Assembly (NCBI GenBank): GCA_002102555.1
Contig: MCFL01000004.1
Location: 930,001 to 994,000, forward strand
Direction of reading: 5' to 3'
Length of the DNA stretch: 64,000 nucleotides
From: Catenaria anguillulae PL171
Lineage: Eukaryota; Blastocladiomycota; Blastocladiomycetes; Blastocladiales; Catenariaceae
The number at the start of each line of letters is the position of its first letter. Within the stretch, counting starts at the first letter, position 1. Below are positions 31,956 to 42,700 of this stretch, piece by piece. A program made the position numbers and the translations under genes. Below the pieces are notes generated by a model that made no database searches, was not told where the DNA came from, and saw only the letters and a list, made by a program, of their open reading frames with translations.

Positions 31956-34071
31956 ATGACTGTGTCTTTGCTCCCCGGCCAGAGTGTTTCCCAGTATGAG
32001 GTGGTCAACGAGTTGGGATCGGGTGCCTTTGCCAGTACGTTTTCCTTTCGTTGAGATGTCGCCTTCGTGTGACTCACTCACTCACTCACTCACTCACGCA
32101 TTCACTCACTCAATACACGATTCACTCGCCAAATCAGCCGTCTACACATGCATTGACAAGCGCAACCCGCACGGGCCCCACTTGGCCCTCAAGGTCATCT
32201 CCAAGCGCGACCTCGATGCCGACCAGCTCAAACTCACAAAGCTCGAAGTCGACATCCACGCCAACCTGCCCTCGCATCCGCACCTCGTTGGCCTCAAGGA
32301 ATGGTTCGAGGACGCGTCCGCCCTGTACCTGGTCATGGACCGCTGCGACTATGGCGACTTGTACGACCTGGTGGCTGCCTCGTCATCGCCCTCTTCCAAA
32401 AAGTCCCCCTTGTCCTCATCCTCATCACCCTCGCCTACACGTCGCGGCCTGCCCGATGCCATCACACACCGCTACCTCACGCAAATGACACAGGCCCTCG
32501 ACACGTGCCACAAGCACGGTGTCTACCACCGCGATCTCAAGCCCGAAAACATGTTGCTCGCTGGCCCGCTGGACCGCCAAGGGTACCCAATGTCTGCCAA
32601 GCTGGCCGATTTCGGGCTTGCCACCCGTGACCCATTCTCAACCGAACTGGGTCTTGGCACCCGCAGCTACCTTGCACCCGAGTGTCTCGATGAGTCGATT
32701 GACGGGTATGCCTCTGCCCCCGCCGACGTGTTTGCCTTGGCACTGGTGGCCCTGCAACTCAGCCACCCGGGCGTGCGTTTGTGGAAGGCCACAGTGGCCG
32801 ACGACCGCGAATGGGCCGCCTGGGTGCGTGCCGTCAACGAGCAGCAGTCCCACTCTGCAAGTGCATCTTCCCGCAGGTACCAGCCGCCTCACATGGTGCG
32901 CATGATGCACCGTCACGCGCCTACGTCGTCGTCCGCCATGTCGGTGGACCCCGTGTCTCAGTGGTTTGCTCAGCGCCACCCGCAATTGTCGGCCAGCTTG
33001 CAACGCTTGCTTGCACGTGCCCTCGACCCAGTTCCAACCCGGCGCGCGACCCTGCAAGAGTTTGCCCGGTTGCTCGAGGCCGTCGACTGCTTTTCGTGCC
33101 GCCACACGCCTGCCTTGCTGGTTGCCCCGTTGCATGGCAAGCACGCACCTCGTGCACGCGCAGAAGACGGGTCGACCGATCTGTTCACCCCAGCAACGCC
33201 TGTGCACGCCACCACCCGGTCGGCTTCGGTCAGATCCGACATTTCAGACATGGACTTTGCGGCCGTCATGGGCCATCACGAGGACGATTTGGTGGACGAC
33301 GAGGACATGTACCGCGAGTACCACGAGTCGGACGAGGACGAGGATCACCACGATGACGAGCACGACGAGCACATGCACTACCGTCACCCGGCCGCAACCA
33401 TTCCAGTGCCCAAGCTCGCCCCCGTCCAACCCACCAAGCCCGCGGCCGTCGCTGGAGGTCTGCCGCTCGCTGGCATTGCCCCACACCTTGCGCCCGTGCC
33501 CTCGGCCATTCCAAACTACATTCCACCGCACCTTGCCGGATTCACAAAGCCGCACGGCTCGTCGTCCGTCAAGCCCAGCCCGATTGCGCTCGCTGCGGCC
33601 GCTGGCGCCTCGGCGCCTCGGCCCGCATGGACCGTTGGACTCACCAAGATGGCACCCACCACCACCACGTCCTCTGCCTCGGCGGTGGCACCCGGGTCCT
33701 CACCAGCATTTGGCACCCCGCACTCTGCCATGGTGGACTGGTCCGAGTACGACGACGACGACGACGACGACGATCTTGCCGGAACCGCCGCATCGAGCTT
33801 GTCGCTGTTCATGTCGAGCGCAATGCACGGCGGTGCCGGCCATTTCCCGCCCACAAAGGCTCAAGCCGTGCCCGCACCCAAGGCTCCGTCGCCCATTACA
33901 ACGCCCCTCGCGCAAGCTGCCGTGCACGATTCCGCCGTGGCCTTGTCGCTTGCATCCACCGATGGCAAGACCAGTCCCGTACTGGATGCAGATGGAAAGG
34001 TCAGGCAAGAGAGCTTGGATTCGGCAATTGGTGTGTCGTTGACGCAAGGCATGAGCCGGTTGCGGGTTTAA
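31956..34071 (+). CDS. Ser/Thr protein kinase of the Ran1/Ksp1/Sks1 type
   Basis: Two exons, 31956-32034 and 32138-34071; the 103-nt intron splits the glycine loop, which becomes LGSGAFATVYTC on splicing. The kinase domain has LALKVISKRD (ATP Lys), a Ser-rich insert between helices D and E (SSSPSSKKSPLSSSSSPSP), the catalytic HRDLKPENMLL, the activation segment ADFGLATRDPFSTELGLGT and SYLAPECLDE. A GLATxxxxSxxxGxG segment followed by a Y-x-PE end is typical of S. pombe Ran1/Pat1 and yeast Ksp1/Sks1, which link nutrients to growth or meiosis. The roughly 300-residue tail is disordered, with an acidic/His block (DEDEDHHDDEHDEHMH) and eight consecutive Asp after WSEY. Frame is clean. Confidence 0.85.
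32071..32118. repeat. (ACTC)n microsatellite inside the kinase intron
   Basis: ACTC units with one interruption fill nearly half of the 103-nt intron that splits the kinase glycine loop. Confidence 0.85.
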
Positions 34072-35560
34072 GTGACTCGCCTGCCTCCACGAAAGTGTTC
34101 CAAGTCGTTTGGTGTTTTGCCCCCCCCCCCCCCCCCCCCGCTTCTTGGCCGTGGTTCTCCCAAGTTTGCCGTGCTCTCTCATTCTCCTTTATGTGCCCGT
34201 CGTCGCTCCCTTCATTGTTACATAATCCCGGAAAAAAAAAGTGCCCTACTCCACGCGTGTGTTCCGCCCGCCTGCTCCAGTGCCCGTGGTGAATGTGCTT
34301 GTTGTCCGAGTGTCCGTGCGAGTCCCAAGCATTCGCAGTGCCCCAAGGATTTGCTGGCGTTCGCGGTGGGCGAGTCTTTGCACAAGGCGGCTCTCAAGAT
34401 ATCGTTTGTGGGGGTATCGGCGCGTGTTGTGCGCGCCTGTTGTTTTCTTGGATTCGCTTTGTGCCAAGTCTTCTTCTTCGTTTCCGCATTCGATTCTTGA
34501 GTGTCGTCCTCGTCGACATTCTTCACCCATCCCCTCTGCTTTGCAGTCTCTCGGGTTACAAAAAACGCTTGCCTCGGTTCAATCGCTCTCGACACGTGCC
34601 ATGACCTGCTACCTTTTTTTTTTCTCTCCCAAACCCTTTCTACATGCATACTATGCTACAGCCGCTTCTCTCCACTTGTTCGTTCTTTTTTTTTCTTTTC
34701 TCTCGCACATATCCATCTCTCCCCTCTCTTTCTTGTCCCGTCCCCCCTCTTCACGGTCTTCCTCCTGACGTGGTCAATTGTGTTGATTTCGTCCGAGGTT
34801 GTGTACATTTTTTTTTTTACCATTCATTCATTCATCCCTTTTTCTCTTTTGTTCGACTGGAGCCGGCATGCACATACAATTCTTTGTCGCCTTGAAAAGA
34901 GAAAGAGAAAGCAAAAAGGGTGCAAACCTCGGTGTCGTTGCTCTTGTCGGTGTCCTGCATTTATCCTATCTGTAAACCCTTTCTTCTCTTTGTCTGACTT
35001 TGCGCTCTTCTTTCTGTTTCTTCATGCATTCTCTGTCTGCTTCGCTTTCAAGATAAAAAATACCATTGCATTTGTTTCTCTCGTTTCCCGTTGTTGTTCT
35101 TGTTTCTGTCCATCTTCCTTCTGTCCTCTCAGATGTAATACATTTGCTTGCACTTGAGCTGTTGTTTCTGGACAGGTGTGTGGCAGTCGGACGCAAAACA
35201 TCAGTGCTGGCTGCGTCCCGCATACATAACCATCGCCCTCTCTCCCACTCATTTTGCCTCTCGCATTCAAGTTCGCCACTGGCTGGTGTCTAACATCCAT
35301 TATGACGGCTCCAGCTACCCCACGCTCCTGCTCCATGTGTACGTTGCATTCCTTCTTTTCTTTTGCATGACCTCCAGACGATTTTGCCACTCGGTCTCCC
35401 CTCAGTCTTATTCTTGCATGTGCCTCTTCCACGCCGGCATAAACAGCGATTTCAGATTCCCAACGTGAGCGACGGCTGATCTGGCCAGTAAAATAGAGCA
35501 AATCTTACCTTTCCCATTCGCCCGAAAGCGGCAGTTTGGACGCTACGAGGCGACCGCAAT
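34072..35560. other. Gene-poor region after the kinase
   Basis: About 1.5 kb, strongly pyrimidine-rich on the plus strand, with a 20-C run at 34120-34139, A and T runs (A9 around 34230; T9-T10 around 34613-34622, 34688-34697 and 34809-34819) and CTCTC tracts. Open frames here are products of the composition. Presumed 3' UTR plus spacer. Confidence 0.5.
34120..34139. repeat. C20 homopolymer
   Basis: Twenty consecutive C, 49 bases past the kinase stop codon, immediately after TTTTG. Confidence 0.95.
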
Positions 35561-35990
35561 GGTTATCAGCATTCCGCCTGCAGCCAACGCTAACTGTTCA
35601 TACCTCACACTTTTGTCTTCACCAGCGCGAGACAAGCCCGAGTTCATCGTCTCCAAGGACGTTGAGCTCTTGTACGCACATCATCTCAACAATGGTCAGT
35701 TGTACATCACCGAAAGCGGCCAAGAAGGATAGTGCGGTGTCGGCATCTTGTTCGGCGGCTGTGATGGCGTCGTACTCCTCAACAACCCCCGAATGATGGA
35801 GCGTGTCCGTGAGGATTTGGTGGACTTTGTTACTGATGCGGGAAGGCCCATGAAGAAAGTAGCGGGCGACCGTAGGGCCTTCTTGGCCAAGGCAGTGGAC
35901 TCCGGATTATCGGTGGCCATGATTCCCATTTTGCCTCTGCAACAGGCCGCAAAACGCGCAGGGGACAAGTTGCCGAAGGCAGAGTCGTGA
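35561..35990 (+). pseudogene. Possible degenerate or mis-split coding segment
   Basis: Starting at ATG 35561 a frame reads MVISIPPAANANCSYLTLLS then DKPEFIVSKDVELLYAHHLN and stops at TAG near 35730. The same frame resumes as GVGILFGGCDGVVLLNNPRM, MERVREDLVDFVTDAGRP and ends at TGA 35988-35990. Both halves look coding-like but I recognise no family, and no convincing GT-AG pair rejoins them in phase. It may be a relic, a gene with a sequence error, or chance. Confidence 0.3.
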
Positions 35991-36129
35991 ACGCTTACTT
36001 CCTCTGAGCCGAGCCTGTGCCTCTTCTGACTATGAAGGTTGCAAGTGTCTTCATTTCCCCGAACCTGTGTTTATCCTCTTCGCAATGAAACTGGGTTACT
36101 GAATAAAAATGATCCTCATCGACCGGCTC

Positions 36130-36480
36130 TTCCCAACTTACCTCTTCTGCCCGCCGTCGCGTTGACCGGCGGCGCCGCTTTGGCCTCCTCTTGCCCTTCA
36201 CGGCCCCAATCAACCAGGCGACTCGAGCCAAAAACGATCCATTGACATCGGTTTCTGCTGCCGACCTTGCTCGGCGCATTGTCGAACGTCAAGCCTCTGC
36301 GGAATCGGTGGTGATGGTCATGCGTTTGGCCACAACCTGCTTGTTGCGCACGGCAAAACCAACACCGACTTGCCTCACAGACGTGTTTCTGGCCGACGGA
36401 TTGGATGGCGGCAAGACCTTGGACGCGGCGCTGGCCAGGCAAGAACACAATCGAGATGAACTGGGACAAACTCAAAAAGC
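36130..36480 (+). pseudogene. Relic of an amidase-signature (FAAH-like) gene, N-terminal part only
   Basis: The segment NDPLTSVSAADLARRIVERQ then ASAESVVMVMRLATTCLL, followed by CLTDVFLADGLDGGKTLDAA, follows the N-terminal pattern of amidase-signature enzymes (L-x-S-L-S-A-x-x-L-A-x-x-I, S-A-x-x-V-V, N-C-L-T-D-V-F-F-x-x-A-L, LDAALA). The catalytic Lys-Ser-Ser region never appears: after ALARQEH the frame runs into the tRNA-Arg gene. A hydrophobic stretch just upstream (PLLPAVALTGGAALASS) is joined only by a -1 step near 36200. It is most likely a truncated copy. Confidence 0.4.
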
Positions 36481-36490
36481 TTCGCACGGC

Positions 36491-36494
36491 AAAA
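36491..36494 (-). terminator. Pol III terminator of tRNA-Arg
   Basis: Four T on the minus strand (AAAA on plus), one base beyond the tRNA 3' end. Confidence 0.6.
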
Positions 36495-36495
36495 C

Positions 36496-36566
36496 GATCC
36501 TGGAGGGATTCGAACCCTCGACCTTAGCCTTAGGAGAGCCACGCGCTACCACTACGCTACAGGACC
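36496..36566 (-). tRNA. tRNA-Arg (CCT)
   Basis: 71 bases, no intron. Acceptor stem GGTCCTG pairs with CAGGATC (one G-T). The anticodon loop is CTCCTAA, anticodon CCT, reading AGG. The T arm GAGGG-TTCGAAT-CCCTC pairs perfectly and carries box B; the D arm carries TAGCGTAGTGG as box A. Confidence 0.93.
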
Positions 36567-36874
36567 TTGTTGTTCCGGGAACACAATCCACAAGCCTTAT
36601 TCAGCGGGCAGACGCTTGAGGTGGGAGAAGGCCCAGCGTCCATGGTCGGCATGGCCGTTGCATTCAGGCGCAAGAGCTTGACGGTTTCGGTCCGGGTCGC
36701 ACACCCCTGGGAGAGGTAAATGGCAAGTTGCATCGGAAACCAGCACGGGGCGGATCTCGGTGTCATGGCTGCTCAAAGCTCATTTAAGCACGTTAAAGAT
36801 CATGCGTCAAATGTCGATGTATAACCAACTGTCCATGACTACCAACCCGGCAATAGCCGTCTTAGCAAAGCAAA
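36567..36874. other. Spacer between tRNA-Arg and the methyltransferase gene
   Basis: 308 bases; nothing recognised beyond presumed promoter sequence. Confidence 0.4.
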
Positions 36875-38110
36875 ATGTCCACCTACTACCTCCCGCCGGA
36901 TCCCGCATTCACCCAAGTCGACCCGATCCATCGAGTGTCGCTGCTCAAGCCGCCGCAAACTACGGCACACGGCCTCGTCCTGTCGCTTGCGCTGCACAAC
37001 GATCTCGGCACTCGCATTGCCCGCAACAACCTGACCGTGACTGTTGGGTGGACGTTTCGCGAGGGCGTGCCGCCAGGCTTGTATGTGCTGGCGGGCAGTA
37101 CGCCGGGAACCAACAAATGGAGTCAAGCGGGTGTGGCCATTTCGCAGTTTGATGTATCGAGGATTGTGGTCCCGATTGTACAGCGAGGAAGCGCCAGCGC
37201 GCCTGCGCTGCGTGATGGTTGGAAGAAGGGCCGAGGTGCACTGGCCGATGTGGCCGTGGATCCGCTACCGCTGGCATCGCTAGCGATTAGTGTTTCGCCA
37301 ACGCCACTGGTGGCCGTTTCGCAGTTGTGGCAAGCAGGGCAGGAACTCGATTGGATCATGCCGCTGCGCATCCAGTTTCCGACCAGCTTGCCAGGCGTTG
37401 ATTCTCACCCTGTCTTGTCGCGGCCGATTCGCCTCGCTCGCCCAGATACCCCATCATCTGGCAATCCTCCTTCTTCACCCATGCTGTGGATCTCTGAACC
37501 GTCGGCATTCGACCACAAACCCCTCGGCTCGTCTGTCTGGGACGCAGCCCTTGTTCTCGCAGGCCACCTGACTTCATCCCCGTCGCTCGTCACGGCATCC
37601 ACCGTGGTCGTCGAGCTCGGCGCCGGATGCGGGTTTCTCGGCAAAGTCCTGACTGCGGCCCACCCGACGCCCCTGCGCACCGTGCTTACTGACTTGCCCA
37701 ATGTGGTCGAGCCCTACATGCGCGCCAACACGCAAGCTTTGTGCAGTGTCACCTGTGCGGCGTACTGCTGGGGCGATCCGTGGCCGAACGACCTCGTTGC
37801 AGAGCAAAATGCGGGCGAGCATGGCGAGCACGTGGTGGTTGTGGGTGCTGACATTACGTACAATGAGGCCCTGTATCCCAAGTTGTTGGCATCCTTGGTG
37901 CAGTTGAGGCGCAAGTGGCCCAGGGCAAAGGTTGTTGTGGCGTTCAAGCGGCGGTCGAGTGAGGGCGAGGAGGAGTTTTTGAGGCGGTTCGATGATCAGG
38001 TTGTAAAGAGAATGAATGGCGGCGAAAGTGGGGAGTGGGAAATGGAGGTGGTGGCGAGAACCGCTGGGCAGGTGTATGTTATGGAGGCGGGTTTGGTTGC
38101 AAGACACTAA
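36875..38110 (+). CDS. METTL21/EFM-like protein lysine methyltransferase
   Basis: A single exon of 411 codons (MSTYYLPPDP start). The N-terminal 200 residues are a beta-rich extension of unknown role. The C-terminal half is a Methyltransf_16 domain: SSVWDAALVLAGHL (the conserved W before motif I), VVVELGAGCGFLGKVL as SAM-binding motif I, VLTDLPNVVEPYMRANTQ as motif II, and VVVGADITYNEALYPKLLAS where the family has the D-x-x-Y/F post-motif. Such enzymes methylate lysines on translation factors or chaperones in the cytosol; the actual substrate cannot be read from sequence. The frame is clean over 1.2 kb. The gene ends 42 codons after KVVVAFKRRSSEGEEEFLRR. Confidence 0.85.
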   Translation: MSTYYLPPDPAFTQVDPIHRVSLLKPPQTTAHGLVLSLALHNDLGTRIARNNLTVTVGWTFREGVPPGLYVLAGSTPGTNKWSQAGVAISQFDVSRIVVPIVQRGSASAPALRDGWKKGRGALADVAVDPLPLASLAISVSPTPLVAVSQLWQAGQELDWIMPLRIQFPTSLPGVDSHPVLSRPIRLARPDTPSSGNPPSSPMLWISEPSAFDHKPLGSSVWDAALVLAGHLTSSPSLVTASTVVVELGAGCGFLGKVLTAAHPTPLRTVLTDLPNVVEPYMRANTQALCSVTCAAYCWGDPWPNDLVAEQNAGEHGEHVVVVGADITYNEALYPKLLASLVQLRRKWPRAKVVVAFKRRSSEGEEEFLRRFDDQVVKRMNGGESGEWEMEVVARTAGQVYVMEAGLVARH

Positions 38111-38683
38111 AGTGCTTTTGACTTAGTTGATACTTGAAAATCAAGTGACTTTGCATTCAGGCCACACAACGACGGTGACAGCGGCATGACGATGGTGATG
38201 GGTGGCCAACTTGAGGGTCGAGTCAAGCGTCATCCATCCAACCAAAACTACACAACGTATCAGACCTGAGGTAGGCAAGGCAGGCATGGCGTCACAAGCA
38301 TCCCTTTCCCGCATGCTCGCAGCAATCAACTTGTAGCTCTTGTTGGGCGCACACGACTTCAATACTTCCCCTATATGCATCCTGCGCCATGAGATGCGTG
38401 ATCCAGGAGATTGCCGGAGTTGATTGCGGGAAACCCCCGGGGCCCGCTTCTCCGCAATGGTCAATGAGCCGAAAAGCTCAGAGAATGGTTTCCAATCATT
38501 CCTCCCTCTCTTTCTCGACAGAATCATTACATAGCCATGACCCTCCAATCTGTCGTTCGTCAGTTGCAGGCGTCTTCACGCCTGGTTGCCACGCTTGCTT
38601 GTCAAACCAGTTAAGATCGCCTTGTATCCGTTCGAGCTCATGGAAATGTACTCGGCCAAGTCGTGGGAAGAGCATTGCCAGTG
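38111..38683. other. Intergenic region
   Basis: About 570 bases between two rightward genes. A minus-strand frame of 135 codons covers part of it but shows no family features. Confidence 0.4.
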
Positions 38684-39342
38684 ATGCTCTATCGTCTTGC
38701 ACCACTTCCGATTCACGTCGTCCCTCCCAGCAATCTGTGGGTGTTGCGTGAATACTCAACAGAACCAGGCGGCAATTCCAAACCCGATCCGAGTGGTACT
38801 GGGACTGGGTCGTCGACTGATACAGAAACAAAGTCACCCAAGGCCAAAAAAAAAGAAGAAGAATAAGAAGAAGCAGCCAAAACCAACACAGCTCAATCCC
38901 ATCAACGCCTTTCCAAGCAAAGTACTCGCGGGTGGTTTTCCAAGGTCAACTGGTGGCCACACACGACTCATCTGCACCGAGAAAAACAAAAGTACCTCGA
39001 TGAGCATGGCCTCAACGAAGTTCACCTAACGCCCGAGATGCGGATTCGCAAATGCAAACTGGCACGGTCCTTTGCACAAGCGTGTGGATCCGAGTTTGCA
39101 ACCAACACAAAGTTGCTCCAGTTCATGCAAAAGCTGTGCGTGCGCTACGGCGTCCCCGTTACGGCGTCCCCGTTGGAAAGACGCGACTCGAGTGGATCCA
39201 GGAGCTCGACAAGCTGTACGTCAATGTCCACGATGCAATCCTGATGGATGGGAAAAAGCGGCAGTTCAAGACGCAGGAGGCATTCAGCCGGGATGCAGCG
39301 CAGCGGCCGTTCCCAAAGGAGGTGGCCAAGGAGTTGGGATAG
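38684..39342 (+). CDS. Small, probably mitochondrial protein; frame disrupted, including by a 14-bp duplication
   Basis: ATG 38684 opens MLYRLAPLPIHVVPPSNLWV followed by LREYSTEPGG, where R-x-Y-S looks like a mitochondrial processing site. A Lys-rich linker follows, with a frame change in an A9/GAA tract (38847-38866), then a -1 step near 38914, and a conserved-looking domain: RGWFSKVNWWPHTTHLHREK, YLDEHGLNEVHLTPEMRIRK, FAQACGSEFATNTKLLQFMQ. At 39149-39176 a 14-base unit is directly repeated; with one copy the frame runs on as RYGVPVGKTRLEWIQELDKL to FPKEVAKELG and TAG 39340-39342. I do not recognise the family. It is either a recently broken gene or one with sequence errors. Confidence 0.45.
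39149..39176. repeat. 14-bp perfect tandem duplication
   Basis: TACGGCGTCCCCGT occurs twice in a row. As 14 is not a multiple of three, the second copy breaks the reading frame of the surrounding gene. Confidence 0.9.
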
Positions 39343-39761
39343 CGGGTGTTTCTGAAGCATTTGTGGGTTGACAACAAAGTCCTTAGGGCAAGAAGCAGCC
39401 GACTCGTGTCGGTGCGAACAGTCCGAGTGACGATTGACAGGAATTTGTTGTCACATGCAAGGGCAAGCCGCGGATCCCCGGATCGGATCAGATGATCGGC
39501 GTGGCATCGATTCAGTCAATACAGTACGTTTTAAAGTGGATCAACAAAGGGGAAACACTACGTCAACATCATTGATTGAGTGAATTGTCAGTGATTTAAA
39601 TCGATATCCCGCCACTGCTGTACATTCTGCACCCCGTGCACTCTGCCCTGCTCTGCTCTGCCCGTCTGCCCGTCTGCCCGTCTGTGCCAACACAAGTCAT
39701 TCCCCCCGCACGACCGCACACTCTCGCCAAACACTCACACCCTCAGCACCAAACGCACACA
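39343..39761. promoter_or_regulatory. Upstream region of DEF1
   Basis: 419 bases. Contains a short tandem CTGCC/CTGCT and CCCGTCTG repeat (39645-39684) and CA-rich sequence just before the start, typical of fungal leaders. No other feature. Confidence 0.35.
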
Positions 39762-42700
39762 ATGTCATCCTCCTTTTCCACCCGATCCTCTTCAAACGCA
39801 ACCTCAAACGGGGCCGGCGCCGGCAGTGGCAAGGCAAAGTCGCCGCTGGCCGACCTCCACTCAAAGTACCGCGCCCGCGTGGAACAGCTCGCCGCCATCT
39901 TTCCCGACTGGACCGCCGATGATCTCGTCCTGACGCTCGACGAGGCCTTTGGCGACGTGGAGCTCGCCTCGATGCGCATTCTCGAAGGTTCTTTCCTTTC
40001 ATCTGTCGATTTTCGGTCTTGTCGGCGTGGCATTTCGGTGACTCATGCTCATGCGACTCCCTCCCCCTAATGACAGGACACGCCACCCGCTGGACAGACA
40101 CGCCGTCGGCAAAGTCCAAGGCCGAGGAGAAGGCAAAGAAGAAGGCCGAGAAGGTCATTCAGTCCCAAGCCGACCGCTTTGGCGGGGGCAACGATCGCAG
40201 CCGTGGCGAGCGGGCCGGCCGTGGCGGGCGTGGCGGCGGCCGTGGTGGCCGCGGTGGGTCATACTCTGACCGTCCTGCACGCGGCGGTGCCCGTGGTGGC
40301 CAGTCTTGTACGTCTGGGTATACCCACGCATTCATTGGTTCGTTTCACGCTCAATGCTAACTGCTCATTTTCTTGGACATATGCTTGATCCGTAGCTCGC
40401 TTCGAATCGTCGGGCGCCGCTCAAAACGGCGGTGACAGCACCTGGGGCTCCGACAATGCCAGCGGATGGGGCGGTGCCGCTGCCACCACCTCCTCCAACG
40501 ACAACTCGTGGGGTGCCGATGCGTCGCCTTCTGCTGGCGGCTGGGGCGCCGAAGCGGCTGCAACCTCAGGCGCAGGTAACAGTGATTGGGGTGCGCCCGC
40601 GGCCGTGGCGGATTCCACTCCTGCCGCTGGCGGATGGGGTGCAGATGAAGTGGCCGCGACGTCCGCGCCGTCGTCGTCCTGGGCCGATGCCGCAGCCAAG
40701 CCAAACCCACAGGCCGTGTCGCCCGTCCGGGCTGCCGCTGCATCAACGGGCGGATGGGGCGAGGCCGAAGCTGCTGATCCGTGGTCTTCAACGCCCGCCA
40801 AGAAGCAGCGGTCGCCCAGCCCGAAGAAGCAGCGGTCGCCGTCGCCTCCCAAGGTTTCCTCCACTTCTGATTGGGCCTCTTCCTCGTCAGCGCCTGCTCG
40901 GCAGCTCCAACAGCAGCAACAACCCGTTCTGCAACCCAAGCTCGGATGGGCCGGTGCTTCCACCTCGTCTACTGCCGGTGCTGCTGCCAAGCCCAAGGGC
41001 ACATGGGCACAAATCGCACGCTCTACCCCGGCCAAGGAGGCACCCAAGCCTGCCGCTGCTCCCAAACAACCCGCCGCCAAGAAGGCTGCATCCAGCTGGG
41101 ACGCACCCGCGACCAACGATGCATGGGACGCCACGCCTGCTGCCGCTACGTCCAGCTGGGATGCTCCTGCCGAGCAAGCACAAGCCGCTGCCGCCGATGA
41201 CTGGAACAAGCCCGAATCCGTCAAGGCCAAATCGCGGTCTCCGTCGCGTTCCCCGTCCCGTGGCCGGTCGCCCGCGCCCAAGCCCTTGTCTCCCTCAACT
41301 GCTGCTCCGGAACCCGCGCGGATCCCCTCGCCCACGCGCTCTCTGTCTCCCTCGCGCAGGTCGCCCACGCCGTCATCAACGGCCGCCGCACATTTGCTCA
41401 AGGACAACCGTCCCGTGTCTCCTCGCCCGCGGTCGCCCTCACCTGCTCCGCGCGCCGTGTCACCCGTAGCTGCTGCCACGACCAAGGCAAAGTCCAAGTC
41501 GCCATCCCCCGCCCGCAAGCCCGCAGCTGCAGCCCCTGCCGAGGCCGTCGTGTTGCCTGCACACATGGCGATTCCCAACCTTGGCGTCAAGTTTGGCAGT
41601 TTGCACATGGACGACGAGCCCGTTGCTGCTCAAGAGCCCGTGGCCGAGACCCCAAAGCCGCAGTCCAAGCTCCGGCACGTGTGCCTTCGCCTGCGGCGGC
41701 TCCCCGCGCAAAGTCAAAGTCTCCTGCTCGTGCACCCGCTGCCCCCGTTGCTCAAGCGCCTGCTGCCCCTCAAGCCGCCCCGATCCAGCACCAAGCTGCT
41801 GCGGCCTACAACCAGTACTATGGCGGTATGCAAGCCGCCACGACGGCCGTTTCTGCCGCTGCCGCCCAGCCCGCCGTGTCGCAGCCTGGTGCCGCGCAAA
41901 ACATGGGTATTGATCTCGCTGCCGCGACCGCCGCGGCTGCCAACCCGTACTACCCTTCGGCCGCGGCCGCCGGTGCCGGGTATGGCTACGGCATGATGGG
42001 TATGGGCATGGGCATGGGTGCCGATCCGTACAGCATGTATGGTGCTGGCATGGCCGCCGACCGTGGTCTCATGGGTGCCTACTTTGACCCCAAGACTGGC
42101 GCTCCCGCAGCCCTGGCGGTCTCGACGGAGGTATTGCGGGTGCGCAAGGGGCGCAAGCCGGTGCTCAAGGTCAGCAAGCGTCCACGGCCGGCGCCGCCGC
42201 TGGTCAACAAGCAGGTCAACAAGGTGCGCTGGCGCACAAGCTGGTACCGCTGGCCAAGCACAGACCCCGCAACAGCAGCAGCAGCATGCGGCTGCCGCCG
42301 CTGCCGCCGCCGCGGCCTACATGCAGCCCGGATACAACCCTTATGGTTTCTACCAGCCCTACGGGTACATGCAACAGTACACGCCCCAGCAGTTCCACCA
42401 CCATCCGGCCGCCGCTGCCGCCGCGCACCACCACAACCCCGCGGCTGCCGCCATGTACGGCCAGCAGCAGATGCACTACATGAAACACAACCCGATGATG
42501 TACAATGCTCCGCCCATGGGCGGTGCCGCGGCGCCCACTGCCGCGTCGGCCGGCGCAGGTGCTGGATCGAGCCAAGGATCCGTTACGTCTGCTGGCGCCA
42601 CCGCTGGCCAGCAAGCCGGTGCGGGCAAGCAAGGCCTGCGACGGGTGCCGGGTCAACGGGTGCCGGTGCCACGGGCGCAGGTGCCACGGGCGGGTACTAT

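Noticed and set aside
31552-31959. A 135-codon plus-strand frame with a His run before the kinase
   Set aside because: The His run is the CCA microsatellite; the frame overlaps the kinase leader and is not in frame with it.
35022-35501. A 159-codon minus-strand frame
   Set aside because: It is antisense to a pyrimidine-rich 3' region; its Lys/Glu-rich composition is a by-product of that bias.
40421-41608. A 395-codon minus-strand frame opposite DEF1
   Set aside because: It is the mirror of the repetitive WG/SPSP region, very Ala/Gly/Asp-rich, with no independent support.
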